64,000 bases of DNA, taken from Microbulbifer sp. A4B17 (GTDB taxonomy: Bacteria > Pseudomonadota > Gammaproteobacteria > Pseudomonadales > Cellvibrionaceae). The notes under the pieces are model-generated. The model had not been told where the DNA came from and made no database searches. It saw only the letters and a list, made by a program, of their open reading frames with translations. Shown here one piece after another: positions 33,950-43,195 of this stretch; the stretch's first letter is position 1, and every line of letters begins with the position of its first letter. The stretch is taken from the NCBI RefSeq assembly GCF_003076275.1, contig NZ_CP029064.1, positions 4,196,001 through 4,260,000 of the forward strand. Direction: 5' to 3'. The position numbers and the translations under genes are program-made.

Positions 33950-36766
33950 TTATTTGGAAGCTAATGCACGCTGCCCCGAACGCAAGTCAATAACAACAAC
34001 TCCTCCCTGACCGCTATCATAGGCAAAGAGTCGACGGCCATCTTCGTCGATAGTCATGGACCTTAGACTGCCTGCCCAAATCTGACAAAATGAAATAGCA
34101 CAATTCCTGCCACTGGATAGTATTGATTGGAAAAAGTCATCCAGACTGATAGCTATCAGATTCTCACTGTAGGTACCGTAAAGGCCGTCCGTGCCCACCA
34201 GAAGCCGATTGCCAATTGTATCCAAGGCTATGCCTGTAGGGGTCTGCTTTCTATTACCACCATGTACCGTCGCAGCGAGTGTGCTCTTATCACCAGTAGC
34301 CAAGTCTACTTGCCAGATGCCACCGGTACCTCTATCGCTGACGAAAGCGCGGTTATTAGCGAGATCTAGCGCTAAGCCGGACGGATAGTCAAAGAAGGGG
34401 GGGTCGCCGAGGGAGTCATCGCAAATAATTTCCCTGTCGCCGGTGTCCAGGTCGACACTTATCAACCCTGTGTGCTGTAACAAAACCATACGATTGTTGG
34501 TGGCATCCAGCTCCATGGCCTTCACGAGACCGAAGAAAGCGGGGCCTTCACCAACTCCAGAACCAGAGATTACCTGAGGCTCACCACTTTCTATGTCTAC
34601 CTTAATCAATCGGTGGGGGGAGCTCTCATCAAATATATAGGCGTAGCGACCCGAATCGTCGGAAACGATTGTAGATGGACGAACGTCCTTTAAAGGAAAA
34701 GCGTTCGAGTCAAAGTCAGTCACGATAGTTCGATTGCCGTTCTGCAAGTCTATTTCCATAGCTATGGCATCATCATCATCGGAAACCGCCAGTAACCTAT
34801 TGCTTGAGTGGTTATAGCTTACATAGTCCCAAATGTAGCTGGGTCCCGTCCCGACATGATTGGAGGAGATTTCTGTTCGATCACCGGTACTGATATCGAC
34901 TGACATAATCACCGGATCAAAGCCAATTCCGGACACCAGCAGGCGATCGCTGTCTGGCCCTCGACTAATTGACCAGGGATTATGAAGCTGAAACCCTTCG
35001 CCTTTAGTCCAGCTAGTTACAACTGATCGATTGCCGCTTGCTATATCTATTTGCAAGATATCCTGGGCATTGCCGTTGACAACATATATTTGGCCACTGT
35101 CAATATCGAGGGTTAAATCCATTGGCATATAAATGGAGTTGCCACTGCCAGTACCATTACCGCTTATTGTCGTTCTATCGCCGCTAGCGATATCTATCTT
35201 AAGAATGGAATCGGTTTTTTCATCACCTACGTAAAGCTGTCCATTCACCTCATCTAATGTAATACCCGCCGGAGATACCATATCGGGGCCGGTGCCCGTC
35301 GGAGATGATGAATTGGAGCTGGATATTACGGAGTGATCCCCGTTCAAAAGGTCAAACCTAATAATCTCACCATAACTTCCCGCAGCTCTTGTAGTGTAAG
35401 CTTCATGTCCGGAGTCCGTCAGGGTTAGTGCATTTAAGTCTGCAGGAATCCATGTGGTCAATTGCGTACGGTCACCAGTGGCGCGTTGTACAGAGTAGAT
35501 ACTCCCGTTATCATCTAATACGACAAAGTAATCATTCGTAGGATCGCTGCGTACTTCTGGGAAGTTTTGCTCCATATCAATCGGCTCTAATATCGGACCA
35601 GAACCGATTGATGGTCCAGAAATCACTCGACGCGAATTGCCTATCTCAAATATCATGCCCAAAATACGATCGGCGAAATACCAGCCTCTATAGAAGTTGT
35701 CGTAAGACACACCGACCGGTGATTTGATTAACAGTTCATTCTTGACAGTATGTGAGTCTTGAACGGTCTCACCAGTGAAAAACTGAGCAGAAAGAGCGTA
35801 AGAGTCTCGACCTTCATTTATTAAACTATCGAGATACCAAAGTGATGAGGAAGTTGCATCTACAGTTGGCGACTGACTATCGAGAAAGATAGTGGCCAAT
35901 TGCTCGGAGACATTTTCACCACTTTCCAGATCAAGGACCCTAGCAGTGAGGGCGAGGCTGGAAAGCCCTCCGCCCATATTAGCCCCTCCCGTTGGGAAGT
36001 CGATACGAGCTGTAGGTCTGATCAGATTAACCACGGCGACTTGTAGCGAAAGCTGGTTGGCAACTCCTTCACTATCAGCAGCGCTGATTGATAGTTGATA
36101 ATAATTATCTTCGTCACTATCCGCAGGAGACTCAAAATCTGGGGCAGTGTTAAAGCTAAGTTCACCGCTAGCAGAATCAATAGAAAACAATGCAGTATCA
36201 GCATCGTCGCTCAATGAAAATGTGACCTCATCTCCATCTGGGTCCTGAGCCGTAGCGGTGTAAAAAACCCCGCTTACATCTTCTTCGACAGTAACTTCAG
36301 TTGCAGATGAAAACTCGGGAGCGCCATCGTTGACATTAGTAACTGTTACCACAATTTCCTGGCTCGTCTGACCTCCGTTGCCATCGCTAGCCTCGATTGT
36401 CACCTGGTAGATATTATCTCCATCTGCGTCGGCAGGATTCTCGAAGTCTGGAGCAAAACCAAAGCGCAACTGGTTACCGTTATCTATCAGAAAACGGGAC
36501 TGGTCTTCGCCGCCGATAGTGTTGTAACTAATGCTGTCTCCATTGGCATCACTAGCGGATAGTGTAAGTAAAGTACCGGTACTATTTTCCTCCGTAGTGA
36601 CTTCACTTGCGGAGACAAACTCAGGGGCACTATTAGTTGAACCACTAGACGAACCACCCGAGCCACCCGAGCCACCTTCGTTCGAACTGCCACCGCCGCC
36701 TCCACCTCCACAAGCGGAAATGGCAATGATAGAACTGAGGCACAAAACTTTCTTAAAGCTGCTCAC
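33950..36766 (-). CDS. Large lipoprotein: two cadherin-like domains and a beta-propeller
   Basis: The 938-residue product has a lipobox (IIAISAC, Cys19), a Gly/Ser linker, two cadherin-like domains (about 47-145 and 148-247; markers APEFVSASEVTTEENSTG and DPDGDEVTFSLSDDADTALF), a further beta domain, and a long propeller (about 345-938) with repeats of the type SGDRTxISxxxxGxGP followed by blades that report a value. This is an SMP-30/NHL-like propeller. It should sit on the outer membrane or outside, binding a ligand or partner. No catalytic residues are evident. It stands alone between terminators. Confidence 0.8.
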   Translation of the reverse strand: MSSFKKVLCLSSIIAISACGGGGGGGSSNEGGSGGSGGSSSGSTNSAPEFVSASEVTTEENSTGTLLTLSASDANGDSISYNTIGGEDQSRFLIDNGNQLRFGFAPDFENPADADGDNIYQVTIEASDGNGGQTSQEIVVTVTNVNDGAPEFSSATEVTVEEDVSGVFYTATAQDPDGDEVTFSLSDDADTALFSIDSASGELSFNTAPDFESPADSDEDNYYQLSISAADSEGVANQLSLQVAVVNLIRPTARIDFPTGGANMGGGLSSLALTARVLDLESGENVSEQLATIFLDSQSPTVDATSSSLWYLDSLINEGRDSYALSAQFFTGETVQDSHTVKNELLIKSPVGVSYDNFYRGWYFADRILGMIFEIGNSRRVISGPSIGSGPILEPIDMEQNFPEVRSDPTNDYFVVLDDNGSIYSVQRATGDRTQLTTWIPADLNALTLTDSGHEAYTTRAAGSYGEIIRFDLLNGDHSVISSSNSSSPTGTGPDMVSPAGITLDEVNGQLYVGDEKTDSILKIDIASGDRTTISGNGTGSGNSIYMPMDLTLDIDSGQIYVVNGNAQDILQIDIASGNRSVVTSWTKGEGFQLHNPWSISRGPDSDRLLVSGIGFDPVIMSVDISTGDRTEISSNHVGTGPSYIWDYVSYNHSSNRLLAVSDDDDAIAMEIDLQNGNRTIVTDFDSNAFPLKDVRPSTIVSDDSGRYAYIFDESSPHRLIKVDIESGEPQVISGSGVGEGPAFFGLVKAMELDATNNRMVLLQHTGLISVDLDTGDREIICDDSLGDPPFFDYPSGLALDLANNRAFVSDRGTGGIWQVDLATGDKSTLAATVHGGNRKQTPTGIALDTIGNRLLVGTDGLYGTYSENLIAISLDDFFQSILSSGRNCAISFCQIWAGSLRSMTIDEDGRRLFAYDSGQGGVVVIDLRSGQRALASK

Positions 36767-37014
36767 TAAATGATCTCCCCAAGAGTCTTTAACAAAATCT
36801 TTTTTTTGGATTTTTATGGGTGCAACTTTACCAAAGAAAATTATGGACAGAATAAGGATTTTGATAAGATTTTATACTTGAAGCGTACCAGTTTGATTTG
36901 TGACCGCTAATTCACTTTAAATACATACGGACAAAGTGTATACCTTAATCCTAACTAGTAATTTTGTTTTATATATTTAATAAATTACTTATGAACCACT
37001 AATTCAGTAATGGA

Positions 37015-38007
37015 TTAGCCTCCCTTCTTTGATAGCGCAGAAGCAATATTTTCTACCGCTGTTTCCATAGATACTTCACCATCCAGGTAAGGCTTCCAAT
37101 TCTGGTCAAGCACCATCTTGTAGTCCCAGCGTCCAGTATACAGACCTCGAACTTCAGCATAAGGTACATATTCAGAGACGTCCTTGGATATTACTTTCTT
37201 AACTACCTCCCCAACTGTATAGAACTGTATCGGATGCCAAATTCCTTTGTGATTGTCCAGACCCAACCGGCTAAATTCTGTACTAATAATCTGCTGCAAT
37301 TTACTATTTCGACCCACACTATTAGCATGAGAGATCTCATGGAAAAACATCTCCAGCGCGTACCAATCACTATAGTCAGGATAGGTGCTGTTAATAACGG
37401 TTTGGAAGCTTCTCCCAGAGGTAGTGGCGCCCTGACGCATTCCTGGTTTATAGACAATATTTACCGTATGTTCATCAGCAACCAGTTTTTCATCAAATAG
37501 CGCCTCTAAACTGCTGGAAATCGTATCTCCATAGATATCTAGCTTACTTTTCAAGTCCAGATACCACTTAAGGTTTCTCTCATGGTGGAGTTTCCAGAGC
37601 TTAGTTTTATAAATAATAGAAATTTCATTTATACGTGCATATAGGATATTGTCCACAGAATCCGGGCCAACTGGATTGCTTACTAACAGGAGCGCAGTTA
37701 AATCTGCAATCTCAGAATCTGATCTAAGGATATGTATATTTTTGTTAGCACCATACTTTCTATACTCGCTGATTGCATGATCAAAAAGCGCTTGTTCCTC
37801 AAAAGAAAGGCCTCCCTCATCTTTTAAAGTATCATACAAGTCTTCATCTCTCGCCAACTCATATAAAAAGAGGTGCATATTTAATTGTGGCTCACTTTCA
37901 AAATTCACCGAATGCCATTTTTTAAGCCCACTGATATCTTGATCCTCCGCCAGGGCAGAGCAAGATAGAGCGGAAATTATCAGAGCTGAAAATAAAGACC
38001 GACGCAT
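37015..38007 (-). CDS. Secreted protein with HEISH zinc-peptidase-like motif
   Basis: The 330-residue product has a signal peptide (MRRSLFSALIISALSCSALAE). Near residue 221 it carries ALEMFFHEISHANSVGRN, matching the HExxH zinc site. A third ligand (Glu or His downstream) is not certain; candidates are the Glu residues in EFSRLG or EVRGLY. I recognise no named family. It may be a metallopeptidase or a degenerate relative. No neighbour explains it. Confidence 0.6.
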   Translation of the reverse strand: MRRSLFSALIISALSCSALAEDQDISGLKKWHSVNFESEPQLNMHLFLYELARDEDLYDTLKDEGGLSFEEQALFDHAISEYRKYGANKNIHILRSDSEIADLTALLLVSNPVGPDSVDNILYARINEISIIYKTKLWKLHHERNLKWYLDLKSKLDIYGDTISSSLEALFDEKLVADEHTVNIVYKPGMRQGATTSGRSFQTVINSTYPDYSDWYALEMFFHEISHANSVGRNSKLQQIISTEFSRLGLDNHKGIWHPIQFYTVGEVVKKVISKDVSEYVPYAEVRGLYTGRWDYKMVLDQNWKPYLDGEVSMETAVENIASALSKKGG

Positions 38008-38468
38008 AATAAGCTAACCTGCTATTTTAAATATATTTATATTTCTCAGGTTATCCTGACACTAATAAAAATAAATGGTTCTAAATGTTAACCTGAATAT
38101 CAACATGCTTTTAATTAACCAATATAGATATTCAAGCAGCTACATTATGGACAAAAGCTTACATCCAGCAGTTGACACTTTCCAAAATTGGATGTTTTTT
38201 CGACAGTGAGCTATAAGAACGATAAAACGGCTTCCCGACAAATTACTTCTACCTACATTCTCAGTTGGCACGCCCCCAACAATTAGATTCAATTTTAACC
38301 GATTGGATCATATAATGAGCCCCCCTATTCTATTCTTACCTTCACAAGAGCCTCTTTGTAAGACCCATTACAATTCTTCATGTAAAATGCCCTGATTATT
38401 TGCGCGGTACGCCAAGTACGCTGTGCCGCCTTATAGAAACTTATAATTTCCAGAGTCCAAAAAAAGAA
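38008..38468. other. Intergenic stretch, nothing seen
   Basis: About 460 AT-rich bases between divergently oriented genes. It presumably contains promoters for both sides, but none could be placed with confidence. Confidence 0.35.
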
Positions 38469-38828
38469 ATGAAAAAATTCTTAAGTATTATTGTACTCGC
38501 CATAGCAACCACTTCCTGTATGAAACTCGAGGTACAACCTGGCAACGTTATCGGGGATACCGTAGATGCGGGTAAAGACGCGTTCCAGAGCATCAAGAGA
38601 AGCCGTAATGGTGAAGAGGAACGAAACTTTTCTCACAAAATCAGCTATGACGCAGCCAGCTCCAATGCAATCAATATCACTAACTGTAAGAAAGAAATGA
38701 TGGAGATTATCTCTGCTTCTGAACTTACAGTATCGCAAATCTTGACTGAGTCCTCCGAAGTTATTGAGGATGAAGGTAATAAGAGCGTACAGTGCAGCGT
38801 AAAAGTGGTAGTTACTAAAAACGGCTAA
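38469..38828 (+). CDS. Small lipoprotein
   Basis: ATG 38469 opens a lipoprotein signal (MKKFLSIIVLAIATTSC, lipobox TTSC), giving a 119-residue product; a longer frame from 38400 would hide the signal. The mature part has two Cys (TNCKKEM and VQCSVKV) that may form a disulfide. I do not recognise a family. A hairpin follows at 38875-38894. Confidence 0.65.
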   Translation: MKKFLSIIVLAIATTSCMKLEVQPGNVIGDTVDAGKDAFQSIKRSRNGEEERNFSHKISYDAASSNAINITNCKKEMMEIISASELTVSQILTESSEVIEDEGNKSVQCSVKVVVTKNG

Positions 38829-38874
38829 AGTACCAAATTACAGGCATTCTACAGTCCAAGACTTCAATCGCCTC

Positions 38875-38894
38875 TAGAGCCCCTCGGGGCTCTA
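38875..38894. terminator. Short hairpin terminator
   Basis: TAGAGCCCC and GGGGCTCTA form a perfect 9-bp stem around TC, 47 bases after the lipoprotein stop. The T-run is poor. Confidence 0.55.
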
Positions 38895-38958
38895 TATCAA
38901 TTCGCTTCAGTCTACTTGTAAACTACTACCTTTATATTCCATATCCAAGGAATGGGAA

Positions 38959-39333
38959 ATGATTAAAAACCTCTCAAACTTACTTACTATTACCCTCCTC
39001 AGCATGTCCTCTACACTGGCACAGGCTGACAACACTAGCAGGGAAATAGATCATCTGATGGGTTTTGTCACCAGTTCAGAGTGTACTTTTATCCGTAACG
39101 GTAGCAAGCACAGCAGCCAGGAAGCCGTAGAGCATATGGAGAGGAAATATCAGTATTTCTCCAATAAAATTGAAAGCGCTGAAGATTTTATTAAGCTAAG
39201 TGCCAGCAAAAGCACTTTCAGTGGCAAACCCTACCATATCCAATGTGCCGATGAGCCCAAGGAAGAATCCCAGAAGTGGCTTTTAGATGAATTAGCACGT
39301 TACCGTGATAACTATACAGTTAAATCACAATAA
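38959..39333 (+). CDS. DUF5329 family periplasmic protein
   Basis: The 124-residue product has a signal peptide (MIKNLSNLLTITLLSMSSTLAQA) and the DUF5329 pattern: EIDHLMGFVTSSECTFIRNG, HMERKYQYFSNKIESAEDFI, ASKSTFSGKPYHIQC and WLLDELARYR. The two Cys could pair. Its role is unknown. The DUF4166 gene follows after 35 bases. Confidence 0.8.
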   Translation: MIKNLSNLLTITLLSMSSTLAQADNTSREIDHLMGFVTSSECTFIRNGSKHSSQEAVEHMERKYQYFSNKIESAEDFIKLSASKSTFSGKPYHIQCADEPKEESQKWLLDELARYRDNYTVKSQ

Positions 39334-39368
39334 TAATTATAAGTTAATAGTCTGATAAACTCAGCACG

Positions 39369-39926
39369 ATGAATATCGTCACCGAATGGTTTGGCTCCGA
39401 CTTCAGCAAACTACATCCCCAACCGCAACGCCTGCACACCACAGGAGCAAAGCTAACCGGAAAGGTTAATGTTCAATTTGGCTCTGGACTAGCAGGTATT
39501 ATTGGCAGGCGAATTGCCGGAAAAATGGGTATCCCAAAGTATACTGAGGAATCTTTTTTTTCAGTAAATATCCAGCACTCCTCAGATAAATTAATCTGGT
39601 CTCGCACCTTCGCAGAAGGCCATACGATGACCTCAGAGTTTGTACCTGTGGGAACGAGAGGAGAGGCCGGTTACTGGATAGAGAAAACAGGTATAACGAG
39701 TATCCACCTGGGTGTTTCTATAGAACAGGGTAATTGGTTGTGGATTCCTTACACAGCTTCTATTTTTCATATCCCAATTCCCTCTCTATTAAGGCCTAAG
39801 GTATCTGCAGGTAAGTCAATCGTTAACAGTCAATATCACTTCGAGGTATCGATTTCCCTACCCATTCTAGGTTTTATATTTAGCTATTCGGGCGTATTAC
39901 GTGAACAGTTCACTCAAAATGCATAG
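39369..39926 (+). CDS. DUF4166 family protein
   Basis: The 185-residue product fits DUF4166: FSKLHPQPQRLHTTGAKLTG at the start, then RRIAGKMGIPKYTEESFF, IWSRTFAEGHTMTSEF, and a C-terminal ISLPILGFIFSYSG. Proteins of this family are of unknown function. There is no signal peptide. It lies between the DUF5329 gene and the large DUF2339 gene on the same strand. Confidence 0.75.
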   Translation: MNIVTEWFGSDFSKLHPQPQRLHTTGAKLTGKVNVQFGSGLAGIIGRRIAGKMGIPKYTEESFFSVNIQHSSDKLIWSRTFAEGHTMTSEFVPVGTRGEAGYWIEKTGITSIHLGVSIEQGNWLWIPYTASIFHIPIPSLLRPKVSAGKSIVNSQYHFEVSISLPILGFIFSYSGVLREQFTQNA

Positions 39927-40031
39927 TTTTGCTATTAGTCTTTTAGAAAGGTCCTTCGAATGCCTTGATTGCATATACTTGTAGCCAAGTACAACGAGAG
40001 ATATTCTCACTAAAAAAATAGTGAACGATAT

Positions 40032-43000
40032 ATGGAAAGTGAACTGCGATCACTTCGCGCGGAACTGGCCCTGCTGGAGCGGGACAATCGCCGCCGTCTT
40101 GAGATATTCGAACAACGATTAGCGGCTTTAGAAGCACAGATACAGCAAGATAAGCCGGAACAATTAGCAGCCCAGCTCTCAACAAGGGATGATCCTGAAG
40201 ATGAGCTGGCCCAGTTAATGGGGACGCATCCTTCCAGATCCCCCGTTCCAAAACTGGCTACCCCCTCTCCTGAGGCTCAAGCAGAGCCACAAGGCACCAT
40301 AGCTACACCAAGTCCCGAAAGAGTGGGCAAACCTGGTAGACAGGCCAAATGGATATCAGAGGAACTGCCGAGCCTGCTGGAACCAGCTCTGGAGCCGCTC
40401 AACCGGGTATGGGGATCCCTGGTGAGCTTTTACAGACACTACCAAAGCCAGGGGAAAGCTCCTGTATTTTTTATGACCACTGCCGGTATCCTGGCTCTAG
40501 TGTTTGGCTTTGCTTACCTTTTACAGTTTTCTTTTAATGCCTACCTGGGCCCCGCCGGTAAGGTGGCCCTGGGCTTCCTGGTAGCAGCGGCAACGACTGT
40601 CGGTGGTGTAGCGTTCAGGCGGCGCAAGCCCAATATGGCGGACTATGGCTCAGGTCTGATTGCTCTCGGGGTCATACTGCTTTACCTGTGTGGTTACTTT
40701 GCTGGACCCTACTATCAGTTGGTCCCGGTCCCTGTCGGTGTCGGGTTGCTAGTAGCAACGACCGGGATATCCTATTTGCTCGCCCTGCTATTTGAGACCC
40801 GGGTTGTTTCCATGGTGACTCTGTTGGGCGGTGCTACCATGCCATTGGTGGCCAATCATTTTGATCCATCCGCGCTTATTTACCTCAGCTACTTGCTCGT
40901 ACTCTCACTCGCCATGCTGCGTTTGTCCAAGCTCATTCATTGGCCGCAGCTGGCGGTAGTCACTATGGCACTGAGTGCGGTTATGTTCGAGTTCTCAGTA
41001 GCTAACCTGGGGGAATCTACTTCTGCCTGGGGCCTGCTACTGATACTTCACGGCTTCTTCTACGGCTTTGCTCACTACGTTTTAGGTGGGCTCAATGGCG
41101 GTGGATTGGATAAAAAGCGCCTCGGTATGCTGGTAGCGAACCTGGTGCTATTTATACATATAAGCTGGTCTCTGGCTCCCGCTGCAAGTGCGCTGGGTAT
41201 GATTTGGTTGTTCAACCTATTACCCTGGGCACTGCTCACCATCTACTCCCGGCAGCTGCTCGGCTATGATGCGCATAGTGATTCTGCCCGCAGCATCCTC
41301 GCTGTGGCTTTGCTTCATGGGGGCTTACTGGCCGGACTAGCTGTTCTGGCGCTCTGCAGTCCTCAATTATTGGGCATCGTGTGGTGTCTTGAGGGGCTCC
41401 TGCTGATTTATCTTGGAGTTCATTTCGGTTTTATCAGCGTACGCACCGAAGGTTATATTGCCTTATCCCTAGCGGGGATAACCTTGTTTATACAGGCCCT
41501 GATATGGGTGGCTGAGAGTCTGGTGCCCGCACCACTTCTGCTCTCCCTGGAGGTCGGCGCGGGCTGGCTTAACTGGCTTACCCTCTGCGCGGCTGCTTTT
41601 GCGCTTACCCAGCTCTTACGCCATAGTGCCGATAAAATCACTCCCGCAGAACAACATTTCTCCTCTATCGCGGATAATGCTTTCGGGCTGCTTTTATCTG
41701 CGAGCTTCCTGCTATCGGTGGGCATTATCTGGCCGCAAGGGATGTGGTTGCTGGCACCAATACCTATGGTATTCCTGATCTGGCGTAGCCAGCATATAAA
41801 TTCAGCATTTGGCGAGTGGCTTGGGCTCTGGCACTACCTTTTGCTGTTTGTCCCATTGTTGGCCAGTGCTTCAGTTGTGGGCAACCTGCATTTTTATGAT
41901 CAAATCCCCTACGGTAAAATCGCCAGTATTGAAGCTTTCCTGGGACTTTGGTTACTCGCAGAGCTTTATCACCAGCTGAATATACAATCACCGGGTCAAA
42001 AACTGGCACTGGTACTGCGTAAACTCTTCTACGCTCTAGTGCCCATTATCGCCCTGCCCACCATACTGTATAAAGCCAGTGACTACTTCACCATCGCCTT
42101 ATGGTTCTCATGTGGTATTTCACTATTCCTCTACACATGGCTGCGAATGGAACATCTGAAACACGAAGTTCGCATTTTGATTTCTGCTGCGAGCCTTATT
42201 GCTATCGGCGGTTGCCTCCTGCAGGAATTTGTCGATTGGCAGGGCCTGGCAATGGAGGGACTGATGCTGGGGGTCGTAAGTTTCTTAGGTTTTGCATGGC
42301 TCGGTCAGGGCCTAAAACGATACCCCTCAGACAAGGGTTGGCAGCAAATTATTCACTGGGCACTGAAACCTATATTCCCGCTGGCCTTCTACTACTTTGC
42401 TGCGGTATTGGTAGTTATCAGCTACGCCCTGAGCGGTGACTTCGTACTGTCATTACTGTTGAGCCAGCTCTATTTTGCAGGCCTGTTCTTCACTGTGCCC
42501 AGACTGGCGCCATTGCGCAACCAGCTTACGCCGTTCTATATGCTGACACTGGGTATATTTGAATTGATCACACTGATACAAGTCGCAGCTGTTATTGTAA
42601 AATCTCACAATGCCGAGTGGATTGGGAGCTACAACCTGATCTCGCTTGGCATCGCATCCCTACTGGTGTATCACAAATCCCTCCCCACCAGGGCCGTCTG
42701 GTCCGGTCATCGAATGGCAAATTTATGGCTGGTGCATATCACTGCGATCATTGTTTACATCGCTTTATTGGCACAGCTATTTGACGCCATGTGGCTACCG
42801 GCAGTCTCCTTCGCCCTTGTTGCCCATGCAACCCTGCTACTATTCCAGACATTAAACCCCGACACCCAGAAGTTGCTTAAGTTGTCGCTGATTATCTATG
42901 GCGTAGCTGCACTGAAGATTGTGCTATGGGATATGCAGGACTTCTCGTTGATACAAAAGATAGTCGTTTGCATGCTAGTTGGACTGTGTATGCTGGGTGC

Positions 43001-43049
43001 GGCATACCAATACCAAAGATTTTTACCGGGCAAAAGGCTGCCTAAATAG
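40032..43049 (+). CDS. DUF2339 multi-pass membrane protein
   Basis: The 1005-residue product begins with a coiled coil (about 1-45, ELRSLRAELALLERDNRRRL), a Pro-rich linker, the juxtamembrane motif SPERVGKPGRQAKWISEEL, and then about 25 or more membrane helices, the plan of DUF2339 proteins. Function is unknown; suggested roles are in the cell envelope. The stop lies inside the loop of the terminator at 43032-43059. Confidence 0.85.
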   Translation: MESELRSLRAELALLERDNRRRLEIFEQRLAALEAQIQQDKPEQLAAQLSTRDDPEDELAQLMGTHPSRSPVPKLATPSPEAQAEPQGTIATPSPERVGKPGRQAKWISEELPSLLEPALEPLNRVWGSLVSFYRHYQSQGKAPVFFMTTAGILALVFGFAYLLQFSFNAYLGPAGKVALGFLVAAATTVGGVAFRRRKPNMADYGSGLIALGVILLYLCGYFAGPYYQLVPVPVGVGLLVATTGISYLLALLFETRVVSMVTLLGGATMPLVANHFDPSALIYLSYLLVLSLAMLRLSKLIHWPQLAVVTMALSAVMFEFSVANLGESTSAWGLLLILHGFFYGFAHYVLGGLNGGGLDKKRLGMLVANLVLFIHISWSLAPAASALGMIWLFNLLPWALLTIYSRQLLGYDAHSDSARSILAVALLHGGLLAGLAVLALCSPQLLGIVWCLEGLLLIYLGVHFGFISVRTEGYIALSLAGITLFIQALIWVAESLVPAPLLLSLEVGAGWLNWLTLCAAAFALTQLLRHSADKITPAEQHFSSIADNAFGLLLSASFLLSVGIIWPQGMWLLAPIPMVFLIWRSQHINSAFGEWLGLWHYLLLFVPLLASASVVGNLHFYDQIPYGKIASIEAFLGLWLLAELYHQLNIQSPGQKLALVLRKLFYALVPIIALPTILYKASDYFTIALWFSCGISLFLYTWLRMEHLKHEVRILISAASLIAIGGCLLQEFVDWQGLAMEGLMLGVVSFLGFAWLGQGLKRYPSDKGWQQIIHWALKPIFPLAFYYFAAVLVVISYALSGDFVLSLLLSQLYFAGLFFTVPRLAPLRNQLTPFYMLTLGIFELITLIQVAAVIVKSHNAEWIGSYNLISLGIASLLVYHKSLPTRAVWSGHRMANLWLVHITAIIVYIALLAQLFDAMWLPAVSFALVAHATLLLFQTLNPDTQKLLKLSLIIYGVAALKIVLWDMQDFSLIQKIVVCMLVGLCMLGAAYQYQRFLPGKRLPK

Positions 43050-43059
43050 GCAGCCTTTT
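43032..43059 (+). terminator. Terminator overlapping the DUF2339 stop
   Basis: AAAAGGCTGCC and GGCAGCCTTTT form a perfect 11-bp stem, with the TAG stop (43047-43049) at the edge of the loop. Confidence 0.85.
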
Positions 43060-43195
43060 GTCTATGGCAGCACAAGTTAACGGGCATTCAGCATAAATAT
43101 TGGCAATTCTTATTCTTTAAAAGCAGGTACCATTAGATCCAGGAGCGCTCTTCGAACTTCAACTGCCAGCCAGTTGTAATTGCATAAGCTAAGAC

